Counted from the first letter of the stretch, positions 1-12,496 are shown. The stretch is DNA of 64,000 nt from Clitopilus passeckerianus (GCA_944990035.1 CALYLX010000156.1:124001-188000), one strand, 5' to 3'. Made by a program: numbers and translations. The notes: generated by a model not told the origin, from the sequence alone.

Positions 1-1403
1 CACCATGGGACGGTTAGCTTACCACCTCGGTGTCTCTTAGTGGCGAGACAGCGTTCGAATTGGGAAATAGATACAAGGGAACAAAATCAATCAAGGCAGA
101 AATCAGCAAATCATTTCAAGGCGCGAATCTCTTGCCCGAGATGCAATGGTCTTGTAGCCTGTACTATCTGTCCTTCCCTCAGAGCCATTGACACGGCTGC
201 CGCTGTATATAGCCAATATTTATTGAAATTTAACGATTTTAATGAATACATATGAGTGTTATCTACCTATTACGAGTGGTTTGAAGGCAAACGGAACTCA
301 CCAGAATGCAGAGCAATTCCGACAAAGATGAAGACCATTGTCGAGAATGAGGCATTCGAAGTGGATTCGATCTCCGACTGATGGGTAACATCCCATTCGC
401 CCAGGCGCGCGTCGGAGATCAATCAACTTCACGGACCGACCGGCAAAGTCCATCAACGCCGGAACTTTGAATGTTTTTCCAAGTTTTCGAGAGCACGTCA
501 TTCTGGACCTCTCATAAACTATTCCCGCACCTTTCCTAACATATAAGGAAGGCCGCCGAAGTTGCCGAATGCCAAGATCCTAAATTTTACATGGTCTGTG
601 CGTAGTTCTTTGTAGTATAAAAGTTGTAGATAGTACATTGCGCGGAATTCAAGTATTCGATAGCCCAGATTCGGTATCATAACTGCGGGTGTGTTACTTA
701 GATTTGAGACTGTGCGAAGCCTTCGATCTCGAGACTTATATTAGTTTTGTGATCATTTGATTACTGAGGGATTCCAATTGAAATATATTCAATTTTACAC
801 ACACATATACATTTACATCGCTACCTAAGGGTATTTCGGTGTCTAAGAGTGCTATTCTACACGAGGCCCACGAATTCGGAGTCGTTAGCTGTGGTTTTGG
901 CTGTTAGTGAGGTTGGGTTAGCTCGACTCTCGCTATCTTATCTAGCCGCCGCTTACCTCTTCACCATTACGCAACCAAACCCGTCAAATATGTCCCAAAG
1001 ATCTCGGTTGTCTTAGCTCTGATCCAGACGGAGTTTCCCCCCCGGTTCCTTAGAAACTTGACGACATTTTAGGGATGCTAAGTCGTGGTAATGCAATCCA
1101 TGCGGAGCTTCGAGATGGGGGGTGCGGGTACCTCCCCGATCTTGGGTTGGCACCCATGCGGTGACTGGTTAACACGACGTCCTGAGTTGTCAACATGTCA
1201 CCCCCACCCGAATTGGACAACGGGGATGAGTAATGAGACTATTTACACCACGTTTGTTGGGGAGGGTTTCACAGACTGACTTGATACGAGCTGGAATCCC
1301 GTAGAACGAGGGTAAAATAGTTGATTGCTTATAACAACTAAACAGAGTGCAATGGCTTGTCGTCAAATTCTATTGGTATGTATATGGACAGCACCCTAAC
1401 ACT
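1..1403. other. gene-poor stretch
   Basis: I see no recognisable gene here. Short open frames exist on both strands (for example 298-501 minus, 67 codons, and 1085-1279 plus), but none has family motifs or convincing splice continuation. The stretch lies downstream of the first membrane-protein gene, which is transcribed toward it. Confidence 0.5.
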
Positions 1404-2653
1404 TTACTCCTCCTTGCTGTCATCCCAATTAATGGTATAACAGGATCGGTGCAAGCTACTCAAGTAGCTGACCATGATATATACAAACGCTGGATATAAC
1501 CCCTTAACGATCTTTAGTCCAGCGAATATGCAATAGAGTTTAGGACTCACGGAAACCATGAAGAAAAGATACGAGGCCAGGGGGAAATGCATTTTTGGAG
1601 AGCGGGGAAAGGCGCTATTGTCATAGTGTATGCCGTCAGCTGAAAACAGGGACTTTCAATAACTATGAGGAGATTGGTGTTTAATCCGCGTACCTGGATG
1701 AGCCCGTATACAAAACCAGATTCGATCAAGAAGTAAAGAGTTTTTTGAGGTCCGGATCCAGGTGAGATATCCCGCCCGTGTGTTTTCAATTGCCTCTTGT
1801 GAGACCTAAGGGAGTCAATTTTGGAGGCGGGGCCATAGAGATGCTAAATACCATAATCTGTACGAGACCAACCCGGTGGAGGCGGTAGTGAATATCACGG
1901 AGAGACCAGCAAATAGCCATATAGGCAACGTCCACCAGTGTCCGTCTTGCGATTTTGACCAGCCTTGCCCGGGAACGAAATGAATGAGGCGGCCGTTCAG
2001 TGCGATAACTGAGATCGTGCCAGATGCTTCATAAGAGTTAGCCGGAACCGCTTACAAGGATTGGTCGAGCGTGAATCTCGTACCGAAACATGAAAGCCAA
2101 AGGGAGAGGAGAACGGTAGAGACAGTCCGATCATTCAAATACAATGCCCGTGTTCGGTGCAATATGGTAAGGTCATTGAGCAGTGTCTAATGTCGATAAA
2201 TTAACCAGATGCGAATCCTTTATAACCAGAATGACATACCAAGAAAGCCTGGGCCGCAGCCCTTGTTCCTTGAAGTCCGGCTTGAGTCCCACTATTGCCC
2301 AGTCGAGACTCACATTCTAGTGTGTCCGACTCGGTCATCGTAAGGATAGCACATCGATTTTCAAGAAGGTCGTTCCAAATGAAGATAACATCGGTTATAC
2401 ACAAGCACAATAGGATAACGAGACCCAGGTTTGCGCCAGTGAAGAAGAGGATGGCACCTTTTGATTGACGCAGGGGCCAGCATTGCCTTCGCCTCTTTCT
2501 GAACAATGGGGAGAACACCACTGTTAGCCCCTTACAACAACGTCTTTCGCAGAAGACGTACTGGAATGCCATGAGGGTGAGCCGTAGCCCACCAGAACAT
2601 AGTCCTATTGGCATGGCGGTGGAGACGAGAGCGAAAATATCAGCACCAGACAT
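1404..2653 (-). CDS. seven-helix membrane protein, tandem copy A (one-base frame break)
   Basis: This is the first of four tandem paralogues of a multi-pass membrane protein. The start ATG is at 2653. Seven exons can be laid out by comparison with intact copies C and D: an N-terminal helix (MSGADIFALVSTAMPIG), a second helix ending in IWNDLLENRC, a short exon with LLSLWLSCFG, the WWTLPIWLFAG helix, the IESGFVYGLIQ helix, a sixth helix, and the last exon with GLYPAFVYIMVSYL. The architecture matches seven-transmembrane proteins expanded in Agaricomycetes, but I do not know the ligand or function. In the sixth exon the frame is lost: an A run (T run at 1592-1596 on the plus strand) is one base shorter than the frame needs, so the protein leaves the family frame just before MHFPLASYLFF. 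This could be real decay or an assembly indel. Confidence 0.75.
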
Positions 2654-3515
2654 CTGCAGGCGAGGTTATGAAGATGGATTAGCGATCGCGGATGGGGAAG
2701 CAATGCATTGGTCTCTCCTCAGATCTGGAATTATAAAGCTCCTACAATTGTCGCAATTCTCAGATGGAGATGGGAAGGAGTGCTGCAACTCGGTTGAATG
2801 TCAATGATCAAATGGAAACTCTAGGCCAGGTGCTTCATGATCATCGGGGAATAAAATCACCTACGGCCTCGAGCAAGTAACACGACTATAGTACAAGGTT
2901 CTAGGCGGCGGAGCAATGCAAAATCCGGCTCTCGGGAATGCTTTCCGTGCGTCGGCTATGACTTGTTATTGTTAGACCCGACGGCGGTTTTTACTGGCTT
3001 ACAGCGCTGGGCATGGCATGTTAATGATAAGATCTAAGCCCTACCACCTGTGCCGAACTGGATCCTTTGGACCTTGAACACCATAGACCTGACTGGCATT
3101 TGAGTGGCGGCAGGGCGACGAAGCCGTAAGTCCTTCGAGGAAGAAGCTCTTAGATCAGAACTATATATTGCACAGTCTGGAAGGCTGCGACTTCATTTTT
3201 CAACTGCGACGGAAGCACCTCTTCTCGCGAAGTAGAGGACGGACGAACGAGAAAGTAAGAGGTTGAATTAGACAAGATGATTACGCAGCAATGTGGCTGA
3301 CGGAGAAATGATGACGGTGATGATTGGAATGCTTGGATCTAAGGCAACCATTCTGAACGAAACAGGACACAAACATGAATCAGAATAAGGTAGAATGCTT
3401 GCACGCTCTCCAATTGCAGTAATACACGGCGTGTCTGATGCATGATTTTATTACAGTTTGTACACAAAATTGTAGACTAAATCTAATAACTAACCAGACG
3501 AGTCCTATCTGTAAT
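2654..3515. other. intergenic, no gene seen
   Basis: This is the spacer between the start of membrane gene A and the 3' end of the pirin gene. It should hold the promoter of gene A near 2654-2900. No coding signal or repeat is recognised. Confidence 0.5.
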
Positions 3516-4415
3516 CTATTCGAGATCAAATAAGAGAACTTCGACCGTCGACCTGCCCAGATTTTCGACAACGAAATTCGTCGTGTCATTGAGAGCCAGG
3601 TAAGCACCATCGCCTTCCCTTAACTCCAACTGAGTCTCGCCGTTTCCGACACGAACGCTACCACCAGCAGCCTTTCCTGGATGATATCCGCTCGTCTGGA
3701 TGACGTGAACATATCCCTTCTTTCCCGCCAGCCTCCGCTCAACCATCTTCCCAGATTCGACCAGAGAGGCATACAGAGTCAGCTGACTCTGCACAGGAGC
3801 CGGCCCCTTGGCGTCCCGAGCTGCGATAACGCCCTCCGAACCAGCAGGAGCCACAACGCGCACGAACCCGTTGAGCTTTTCGGCGTCGCTGAACTGGCGG
3901 GTGAAGTACTTGGGTTTGAGGCGGGGTGTGCGAGGGACGGACCAGATCTGGAGGAAGTGGACTTCCTCCGAGCTGTGAGCTTTCTCAGAGTGGGCGATAC
4001 CTGTTCCGGCAGACGTTAACTGAACGGCACCACGTCTGAGGATTTCGGTGTTGCCCATCGAGTCTTTGCTGTAGACAGTGTAAGAAACATAGACTGAAGG
4101 AAGAGATAGATGGTAGCTTACTGCTCGAGGGCTCCTGAGACGACATAAGAGAATATTTCGAATTCACGATGCGAGTGTGTGCCAAAGCCCGTTCTGGGTG
4201 CAACACGGTCTTCGTTTATGACTCGGAGAGGGCCATATTGCTCGTGGCTGAAGTCTTGGTAGCTGTCAAAGGGCTTGCTAAGTTGTGGCTCATCGAAAGC
4301 AAGAATCATAAGCCTACCTCGCGAAGGAGAATGTATGGAAAGTCTTCAACCAATCGTGGTTGGCATGGCCCCGCTCTTGGCTGGGACGGGGGATCATCTT
4401 CAGAGTGGAAGGCAT
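3516..4415 (-). CDS. pirin family protein
   Basis: This is a bicupin pirin: nuclear iron-binding proteins, some with quercetin 2,3-dioxygenase activity. Three exons (4415-4318, 4277-4122, 4068-3516) join in frame to 268 residues. Family signatures are in order: RGHANHDWLKTFHTFSFA near the N terminus, YGPLRVINEDRVAP, the metal-binding stretch FGTHSHREFEIFSYV, LEHKDSMGN across the second junction, and GTGIAHSEKAH, HFLQIW and VHVIQTSG further on. The start chosen is the ATG at 4415. The frame stays open upstream to about 4560 with a Ser/Leu/Arg-rich stretch that could be an N-terminal extension begun in an undetected exon. A decayed copy of the 3' part lies at 9217-9489. The family assignment is firm; the enzymatic role is not shown. 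Confidence 0.93.
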
Positions 4416-4912
4416 CTTGGTTGCTCGCAGAGATTTCGGATGCAGGGTGCTGAAGCGAATCGATGGAAGAGCAGTGGAGTTGGCTATTAGAAGGTGGCTA
4501 GCTTTCGAGGTGCGAAGTAATGCAGACAGTCCTTTTGATGTTGGGTTCTGGTTTGTCTCCAAGATAAAAAGAGAGGATTATATAGGCCTGCAGAAGCGCC
4601 TCCAGAAAGCACGAGAAATACAGCATGACCAACGTCTGAGAACCATTCTCACCGATATAGTGTCGATCAGTCAGAGCTCCCTCGGTCTAACCAGGAGGCG
4701 TTCTTTTTAAGGACGGTTCAAGCCCACGCATCAAAGGGTATTATTTTTTTTTCGATCACGTGCTTTCAAATTTTACGCGATTTTGCTTATGCGCACAAGG
4801 CGTCAACTGGGCGCTAAAGTCATAATGGTTTACGGTATGTGAGCAACCGGGACGTCCATTTCCATTAACGATAATATTATATACATAAACCTCAGCAAAG
4901 CCCCCTATTCTT
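4416..4912. other. spacer with duplicated flank block
   Basis: This is the region between the pirin start and the 3' end of membrane gene B. It probably contains the pirin promoter. Positions 4754-4817 match 6936-6996 (see the repeat entries). Nothing else is recognised. Confidence 0.5.
4754..4817 (+). repeat. diverged duplicate block, copy 1
   Basis: Both copies open with GATCACGTG, continue with a TTTTACGCRATTTYGC-like stretch and close near GGGCGCTAA. Copy 2 is at 6936-6996. Each lies just beyond the 3' end of a membrane gene (B and C). This shows that the duplication unit included the gene plus downstream flank. Confidence 0.6.
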
Positions 4913-6220
4913 TCATTTATCTTTGTTGGCTTCTAAATGGATAATATAGGATTGACGCAAGCTCCCCAGGTAGCTGAGAGTGACATATACAAACGCGGGA
5001 TACAGCTCCTAGACACACAGGAATCGTAGGAACGCAGAGAATCTTGTTAATAGAACGAATGGACGAACTCTGCTGGGCTTACCGAAATGATAAAGAATAT
5101 GTGGGCCACCAAAGGGAAGTGCAGTTTCTGACGATCGGGGAAAGGTGCCATCGCCATCCCGTAGAACGTCACCTGCAATTGAGTCAAAGATTTCTGCACG
5201 GTAATGCAGTCCGCCTCACCTGAATACCTCCATATACGGAACCTGACTCTACCAACATTAGCAGGACTCGTTGGCCTTTGGATCCATGGGGAAGACGCAT
5301 CTTGGGTGCCCTCAACGCCTTATTGTGGGACCTAGAAAAGCCTGAATATAGTGAAACCCATTGAAATAGGTAAATACCATAATTTATAGGCGATCAAGCC
5401 TGCATAAATGAGGTTGATAATGATGGAGGATCCACCAGGGAGCCATGGGGCGAGCATCCACCATTGTCCATCCTGATGTCTTGACGAATGCTGATCGAGG
5501 ACAAATCGGAAGAGTTCAGCCTCCATGGCCGCGAGTGCTATTGCGCTAGATGCTTGAAAATGCCGAATTGGTTATCCCACAGTCCTTGAATGAAATTAAC
5601 TTCATACCAAAACAAAAGGACCAGAGCGAGAAAAGGAGTTTAGATATAGTCGGGCGACGGGAGTACATTCCCCGGGCCCGACATAGTATAACTAGGTGGT
5701 TAAGAAGACTCTGTTGGGGTATCATTTCAGCTCAAACCAAGCTCTTGTACGGAACAGGTCATACCAAGAACGCCTGAACCGTTGCCTCCGTTCCCAGAAG
5801 CCTTGCTTGGATTGTAGTCGCTGTTGAGGTATCGCCTAGTTAGGCTTTACATTCGTTTGGGTCAACCGATCCCGAGGCCATCTTAGGAATGGAACACCGC
5901 CGACCGAGGAAATCGTTCCATATAAATACCACCTCAGTAAAACATAAGCCGAACAGAATGAGCAGGCCGAGAATTGCGCCTGTAAAGAATAAGATTGCTC
6001 CTGTCGATTGACCCGTCGGCTGGCATTCTGCTTGCTTCCTCCTGAAAGGGGTCGGAAGACATGTTCAGTCAAATTGTCAGTTTTTTCAAGTTGGATTTAC
6101 CTACCGAAATGCCAAGAAAGTGAGCCAAAGAAACGCCAGACAAACCCCCATCGTCATCGTGACGAGGAAAAGAGAAGGGATATCAGCCCGACAAGACAGA
6201 AAAGCATCGAAAGACGACAT
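4913..6220 (-). pseudogene. seven-helix membrane protein, tandem copy B (internal nonsense codon)
   Basis: This is the second tandem paralogue. All seven exons of the family can be followed with correct splice sites: start ATG at 6220 (MSSFDAFLSCRADIPS), second exon with GLCFTEVVFIWNDFLG, then LLFSLWSFCFG, WWMLAPWLPGG, LVESGSVYGGIQ, MAMAPFPDRQKLHFPLV, and a last exon ELYPAFVYVTLSYLG ending at the TGA at 4915-4913. The single defect is a TAA at 5842-5840. Paralogues have Gln or Glu there, and the frame is the same on both sides, so this is a substitution and not an indel. As written the product would stop after the second helix. The rest of the gene is so well preserved that inactivation must be recent, unless the stop is a base-call error. 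Confidence 0.75.
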
Positions 6221-7042
6221 CTGTTATCCTGAGATTGACGTTTCCATTTGCTTGAGATATAACCGCTTGGTCAGGCGCTTATCCGTTCGTTTGGCCACTA
6301 CCGCATTCAGGAGATTGTGATCAGGAAGGGTGCTGTGAAGACTCACTCGGCCATGGTGGGACGAGCGTCAATGGTTTGGCGAAATGGACATGAGTAGTAG
6401 GAGTAGTCGTTGATGTTGATGGGATTTTGCTCTGAACTTCCAGCGCTCTGATGGCACCTTTCTTCTACGATGTGAGTATCTGAAAGGAGGACCGGGCCGA
6501 GCCTGTCTTATGGGGGGACTCACAGCAAGAGGCAAGGTTAAGGGCCAGAGTTCAAGCCGAGGCACACGCTTTGCACGATCAGCGTGTGTGGAAGTAATTT
6601 CGGGAAGATTTCAGCAAGGAAAAACAGTTCATCAGGCGGGCCCAGCATCGTTCATGGGAGATTACTCCCATATCTCAACAGCGGAAGCATAGCTCTTTCA
6701 CGGAAAATTGAGTACCCCTTGTTAGCTCGTTTGTTCTATCGGGAGTTTCAGAAGCATCAGAGACATTTGTGGCCAAAGCTGTGGTGTATCACGAGAAGCG
6801 TGAAGTAAGCAGAAAAGACAAGAGTGTCGGATATTCAGATGCAAGGTGTATTGATCCTAGCTAGAAAATCAAATATTCTCTTCAAGTACGAAGGGGAATG
6901 AATCGTAAGAGCGAGTCAAGATTGGAGACCGTCCCGATCACGTGGTTATGATTTTACGCAATTTCGCCGACAGCAACAATTGACACAGGGCGCTAATTGA
7001 GCGCTCAGAACCAGTGAGGCCCACAAGTTGTGGATTCCTTCA
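6221..7042. other. spacer between membrane genes B and C
   Basis: No gene is seen. It holds the upstream region of gene B and, at 6936-6996, the second copy of the GATCACGTG flank block. Short open frames at 6368-6808 have no family features. Confidence 0.5.
6936..6996 (+). repeat. diverged duplicate block, copy 2
   Basis: This is the partner of 4754-4817, with the same order of motifs (GATCACGTG, ATTTTACGC, GGGCGCTAA). It sits beyond the 3' end of membrane gene C. Confidence 0.6.
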
Positions 7043-8367
7043 TCAATCTTTGCTGCCATCCAGCCGGATGATGCACCAGGGTTGATCCACGCTCCCCAAA
7101 TAGTTAACCACGACGTAGACAAATGCTGGGTACAATCCCTGAATACGCATTACGGCGAGAACTCTTGTTAGTCGGACAAGGAAGTACCGCACTGGCATGC
7201 TCACAGATATAATGAAAAATAGATGTGTGACCAGAGGAAAATTCATTTTCTGGGAAACGGCGAGGGGTGCTGTCGCCATTCCGAAAACCGTGGCCTGCAA
7301 GTGGTGGATGGGAGTTTCAGATGAAAATAGCGCTTGGGCTGCGTACCTGGAGAAGACCATAAACACAGCCAGATTCCATCAAGAAGTGCAGTATTCGTTG
7401 AGGTCCAGATCCACGCCAAAGCTGATGGTAAACGTTCGCTTGGTGAGCTTTTAGCCGCCTCTTGTGAGACCTGAGATGGTAGGGAAACATCAGTAGCGTG
7501 AAGAGTGACGAAGGGGCAAATCACCATAATTTATAAGCAACAAGCCCGGTAGAGACGAAGTTGATGAGGATCGAGAATCCAACGAAGAGCCATATAGTCA
7601 AAGTCCACCAGTGGCCCTTCTGTGATTTTGACCAATATTGTCCAGGAACGAACTGGACGAGATTGACTTCCTGTACCGTAACTGCTATTAAACCAGATGC
7701 TGTCACCAGGTTAAGGTGGCGTATTCATGGTTGTGAGGACAATTTCTTACCAAAACATAAGAGCCAGAGCGAGAAGAGGGTGATAGACACAGGCCGGTTA
7801 CGAGGATACATTCCCCGAGCTCGACATAGTATAACAAGGTCATTTGCGAGACTCTTTGTGAATTAAATCAATTCAATGTGGATTCTTGGTCGGAAATATA
7901 TCGTACTAAGAAACCATGAGTTGCTGTCCTTGTTCCTTCGAGCCGGGCCCAAGCCAAAGTTGAGACAGAGGTATCGTCAAGTTGAGATTTACACTCTTGC
8001 GCGTCAACTGGCCCCGAGACAGTCGCGGGAATGGTGCATCGGCGGGCGAGGAGGTCATTCCACAGGAAGATCACCTCAGTCATGCAGAGGCATAACACAA
8101 TCAAGAGACCTAAATTCGCGCCTGTAAAGAAAAGAATTGCACTCGTGGACTGGCGCAATGGTGAGCATTGTTTTTGTCTCTTCCTGAATAGATCAGGACC
8201 GAAAATGCGATGTTAGCTAGTTTCTACAAATCTCCATGGGCGGGAACTCACCGAAATGCCAAGATAGTGAGCCAGACCAACCCTAAACACAATCCTATCG
8301 TCATAGCCATAAAGAAGAGGGTAAAGATATTAACACGACAAGGCAGTTTGGAATCGTACTGTAGCAT
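7043..8367 (-). CDS. seven-helix membrane protein, tandem copy C (intact)
   Basis: This is an intact tandem paralogue with its start ATG at 8367 (MLQYDSKLPCRVNIFTLFF). Seven exons join in frame: 8367-8252, 8183-7907, 7853-7751, 7699-7525, one from about 7479 carrying MESGCVYGLLQ, one carrying MATAPLAVSQKMNFPLV, and a last exon GLYPAFVYVVVNYLGSV ending at 7043. Exons 2 to 4 have exactly the same lengths (277, 103, 175 nt) as in copy D. Predicted helices fall at the N terminus, around AILFFTGANLGLLIVLCL, VSITLFSLWLLCFG, WWTLTIWLFVGFSILINFV, the ESGCVYG segment and the last two exons. The family is a lineage-expanded membrane group of unknown function. A receptor role is possible but not shown. 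Confidence 0.85.
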
Positions 8368-9216
8368 AGGGATGATGAAGAGAGAAAGAATAGCATCTGT
8401 CAACCATGACATTTTTAACTACCTTCATTGTCGTCGCCATCATGGATCATTGGACAAGCGCTGTGGAGAATGATTGGTGATGGCCCATGTTATATGGAAG
8501 ATACTAGATGACTATCCATGGACTTGACAGAGACCGATCTTTGTCCTCGCCCACGCCTCAGGTTGTCAGAGCCGCAAGGTTATCTCGTATTGTAGTTAGA
8601 GCTCGAGATTCGGGGGGTGCATACAGATCTGATGAAATTCCTCATGCTAAGAAGTGAGGGAGGTCGAGGAACACAGTTACACAGCAGAGCGAAAACCGCT
8701 CTCCAGGGGCACTCGTTATCGGTCATGTGCATGATCGCTCAACAGTGATCATGTTTCGTACGCTTGGTGAGCACGTTCACGAAGATTAAACATTTCAGGA
8801 CCAAGAACCCATTCACAAGCTGAATCGTATACCTGGCCTATTGGTTAAATTAGGAGAGCTGGCGGTAAAACCTTTGTCAGGGCTGATGTGTTTGTACCCG
8901 AACAAGAGCAAAAGGGCTACAAGGGTGGTCAAAACTCTCAGATGATTGAGCGAGAACACAGAAACCGGCCGTAGAATTCGCCAAAGGGAATGATCACACA
9001 GCCTTGATGGCGATCTTCATTCTGAACTCACCTGGCCAAACGCTTGCGGCCTCAAGTTGCCAAGCTTGCCGGAGATGAAGTAGATGCGGACGCCGTCTCG
9101 CGCCTTGAACAGTGACGGTTGTATTAACTCGACGAGGACTTGCGCCTCCTTTGTGTGGGGTCTCCATCCACGGAGTATGTCTGGACATTGTGATAATATT
9201 ATACACGCGTCGTAGA
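8368..9216. other. intergenic, no gene seen
   Basis: This is upstream of membrane gene C. I find no coding signal or clear repeat. Confidence 0.5.
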
Positions 9217-9489
9217 CTACAGCCGGAAGAGACAGGAAGTAGGTAGTACTCGAACAATTTGCTCGATATGGAATAATAGATCTTCCACCGTCGACCCGCC
9301 GACATTCTCAACAACGAAGGTCGTCGTAGTATGGAGTGCCAAGCAAGCACCATCGCCTTCCCTTAACTCCAATTGATTCTCACCGTTTCCGACGTGAACG
9401 GCTCCACATGCGGCCCTTCCTGGATGATGCCCACTCGTCTGAATGACGTGAACGTGTCCCTCACACGGAGTCGTGAATTCTTCGCCCAC
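9217..9489 (-). pseudogene. pirin C-terminal fragment
   Basis: This is a degenerate second copy of the 3' third of the pirin gene. It preserves GHVHVIQTSGHHPGRAACG, VGNGENQLELREGDGACLAL and FVVENVGGSTVEDLLF, which line up with the intact pirin at 3516-4415. The cupin metal-binding half is absent and no start or splice structure remains. The antisense strand downstream also resembles the flank of the intact gene, so this is a DNA duplicate and not a processed copy. Confidence 0.85.
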
Positions 9490-9559
9490 GCACTGGTGGG
9501 CCGTGAGCGAGAATCAAATTGTTGTGAGAGACCATATCCACCGAGCGTGTGGCGAGCGA

Positions 9560-10420
9560 CTGCTGAAGAACGCCAAATGTTAGTGAATCATAAAGAGGAA
9601 ACCAAGAGAGTGTGGCTGACCTGCCCTGCAGACCACCAATTCCGTGTCCGTCCCCTCGTTGATACCCACCAGGATGTGTAGCTCTACACCACTAACGTTT
9701 GTGTTGATGATGCCTTCTTGAAGGCCATTTGGAGGGTAAACGGAATATTCTTGGTAGCTCCAGGCGGAGCATATCCTGGACGTGTATTTGAATGAGGTGT
9801 CGTTTCGCCTCAGAGCTGTAGCTCCTCGCATAGCGCGGCGCGCACAATCGTGTGGAGAAGTGGGCACCACAGGAAGTCGATGTTCCACCATGATGAAATC
9901 CCCAACCCAAACCGCCCTAACACAAACAGGCCGGATCCCTTCCCCTTACGCCCAATCAACGCTGAGCCATACGCTTTTCGAGATAGGAACAGAGGTAGAA
10001 TTGGTTCGATGAAAGAGGGAGAGATTAGAGCTGCTACCCCTGTGTAGAGTAAGGCTGCAATAGCGTCCTATCCCGAAGCGAGGCGACCAAGTTGTATACG
10101 ACCGACGAGCATAGTCGAACCTGAGCCTCGCGTTCTTTGCTTGGAAGTGGGCTGCATGCGTCCGATGGCAGCTCTCAGGTGGGGGTTTGAATGACGTTGC
10201 GACCGCGATTGGAGGTCTGTGCGCACCAAAGGATGTCGATGAAGCTTGAAGCTTGAAGGGTGGGGTTACGAAGAACAGCGGCCAGATCCAACATGTTCTT
10301 TTAGAGGAGGCTCTGTAGAGGTTCGTGAAGATGCTGGGAGAATAGGTTTGGATAGAGGCAGATGCCACCCATTGGTCCAGGTCGGTTTCGAAATCGTCGG
10401 TCGCAGTGCATGGCACGTCA
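9560..10420 (-). pseudogene. SET-domain gene, degenerate copy
   Basis: This is a decayed antisense copy of the first exon of the SET gene at 37591-39188. Collinear matches on the minus strand are FGAHRPPIAVATSF and RFDYARRSYTTW near 10.15-10.25 kb, KAYG...KGKGSGLFVLGRF near 9.95 kb, MVEHRLPVVP at about 9891, and PPNGLQEGIINTNVSGVEL near 9.70 kb. The matching intact segments are VGALRPHTNVAAS, TFDYTGHVASRSYTTRS, KAYGISLAEGKEKGFGLF, MVEHPLLVVP and PPSGLLEDIINTNAISVEL. At least one frameshift separates the GLF and MVEH parts, and internal sequence is lost. The catalytic NHS motif exon is missing. Confidence 0.85.
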
Positions 10421-11817
10421 GGACGCCTTTGACTTCAGAACTAAGCTGGACGCGTCGCAGGGTGGAAAGTACAAAGTAGATTGAGGTGATACGTATATAT
10501 GAGGCGGGTCGCTTTGCTGGATGGCATGGTAATCCAGACAAAGGGCTGCTGAATGAGTAAGGTGTTTGTGAGTGCTGAGTACTGTGTGCTTAGTAATCCG
10601 AGCCGACTCTGATTTCCTGTTGTTTCTCTGTTTCTCGCAGTATTTACGTTCTTCTCAGAGTGTATTCTCCGACAACAACCAGATACCTTACTCTATGAAG
10701 TTCCCTGCCCTTGGCTAGGATGGATGTTCATGAGCTTGGCTACGATTACGCCCATCTGAGTGGCACTGATCGCCATAGTTTTCTGACCGACTGAAGCTGT
10801 GTTGGACCTTTGCTATAATTTGAGATCTCCTTTAGCGATAAATGGCAAGTTTACGAGGTTGCGTGCCCCAACACCCCAAGGCCGATCAACCACCTCATGT
10901 TATGTTCCCTACAGTGGGTTCTGAGAAGAGAACGCTGGCGCGTTGGCTATACAACTTCTCTCGCCGTCTCAATGGCTACCAGCAGCGCATCTGCATACGC
11001 TCCATAGCCGCCGCCGCCAATGTCATCCTATTACCTTCAATGGCAGCGCCAATTTAATGCTCTTTCTCCCGGTCCAAAAGATGTACCTACTGGGAAACTT
11101 ACGGACTCAACAATTCAATTCAAGGCAGCCAGACGTGACGAACATTGCTAAAATGGGACAGGGTTATAGTCCCTTCCCCCGATCTTCCAGCTAAACCGGT
11201 TTAGCCTCTGACATACTTCGCTTTGAGGCACTGTGCACCCCCAATTGTGGTCCTTACCTCTCGCAAGGTCTCTGAAGACCCACCAGATAAGAGATCCGGC
11301 ATCTATTTTAGCGGGTGAGTCCGATCCTGTCCTTTCAAGGCGCCTCGCTAATTCACTGCTGGTATCAGATCAAATGCTTACAGTGTTCTTCCTGTAAGCT
11401 AGTACGTCATGCGTGTATACTGTTACTCACTTGATGGCATTTTAGCTGCAGTTGGTGGGTTCAGTGGGTATTTTGGCCCTGTGGCGAGCGATGGAGGAAT
11501 GCACTAAAATTGTTCACCCAAGGCTTTACCTCATTGGAAGTTTAAACACTTATCGCCCACGAGAGGCCATACATGTGGACACTCCCAAAGAAACTCTTGC
11601 ATGACCCAGAAGGCTACTCCGAACATGTTCTGGGTAGTTTCTAATACACCAACCGCGGTTTGTGAGAACTTCTTCCTCACAGGGGCCTTGTTATCCAGAG
11701 GTCCAGAAGAGGATACAAAAGGAGCAGGCAGCTGTGATACCAGAAGTCCCCTGGTGCGCTATGAATCACCCGTACCACACCTATATTCTGAAATAATTCT
11801 AGATGGCCTACTATCCT
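10421..11817. other. gene-poor stretch
   Basis: No recognisable gene is present. Short open frames at 10842-11194 plus and 11601-11825 plus lack family motifs. The stretch lies inside the region of decayed gene copies, so it may be unrecognisable debris. Confidence 0.45.
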
Positions 11818-12340
11818 CCCTTTAGGTACGGGACACGAGCATCAAAGGATCGTCTGTTTGGCTGACTCGGTTCAACCCGCATGTGTACCTCAATCGCTGA
11901 ATGCCAGCGATCTTTACGAGGGAAACGAGGGACACCGGATTCGTGCGGGCTCTTTCGGTCTCCCAAACAATGGTAATGTTCCCTCTCGTAGGAGGAATCT
12001 CGGACTAGCCACGATGCAGGGCAATGCTTCACTACGAAGTAGACGATCCCGAGTTCTGGCCGGAACGATTTATGAAGACCGGGAAAAATGATGACGACGT
12101 CAAGAGCCCGCTCAAGCTAGCATTCGGATTCGGTCGAAGGAGAGGTTTCTTCTGGCTCTGCCATGTCGTCGTGTTCCTGATCGACTTCTCACCAGGATGT
12201 GCTCAGGCCGGCATATCGCCATGTCCACTCTCATGCTGGTTGGGGCTTCTGTCCTTTCAACCTTTGACTTGAGTAAAAAGAAAGACCCACAGGCCAGCTA
12301 CATCGAACAAGGGGGCGATTTTCATGGGATGGCGCTTCAG
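11818..12340 (+). pseudogene. cytochrome P450 3' remnant
   Basis: The end of a microsomal P450 can be read. RAMLHYEVDDPEFWPERFMK matches the PERF region, followed by KSPLKLAFGFGRR, the start of the haem loop. After a GTTTCT...CACCAG intron-like gap comes CSGRHIAMSTLMLVGASVLSTF, the Cys-ligand segment. The haem motif reads Cys-Ser-Gly where Cys-Pro-Gly is usual, and the splice phases of the two parts do not agree by one base. The upstream coding sequence is scrambled with stops, and no I-helix or ExxR exon is found. I therefore call it a remnant and not a working gene. Confidence 0.7.
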
Positions 12341-12496
12341 TAAGCAACTTCTGGGAGCTCCGGGGAAATGGTACTCTGCTGATTTTTACATAGGGTACCT
12401 GTTGGATTTCTTTGTGTCGTCGTGCCTCATTCTCCGCAGGCTTTTGAGCTTATTCGGTCTCTTACGGGTGTGTAATCCCCCCCTTTAAACCTGTAT

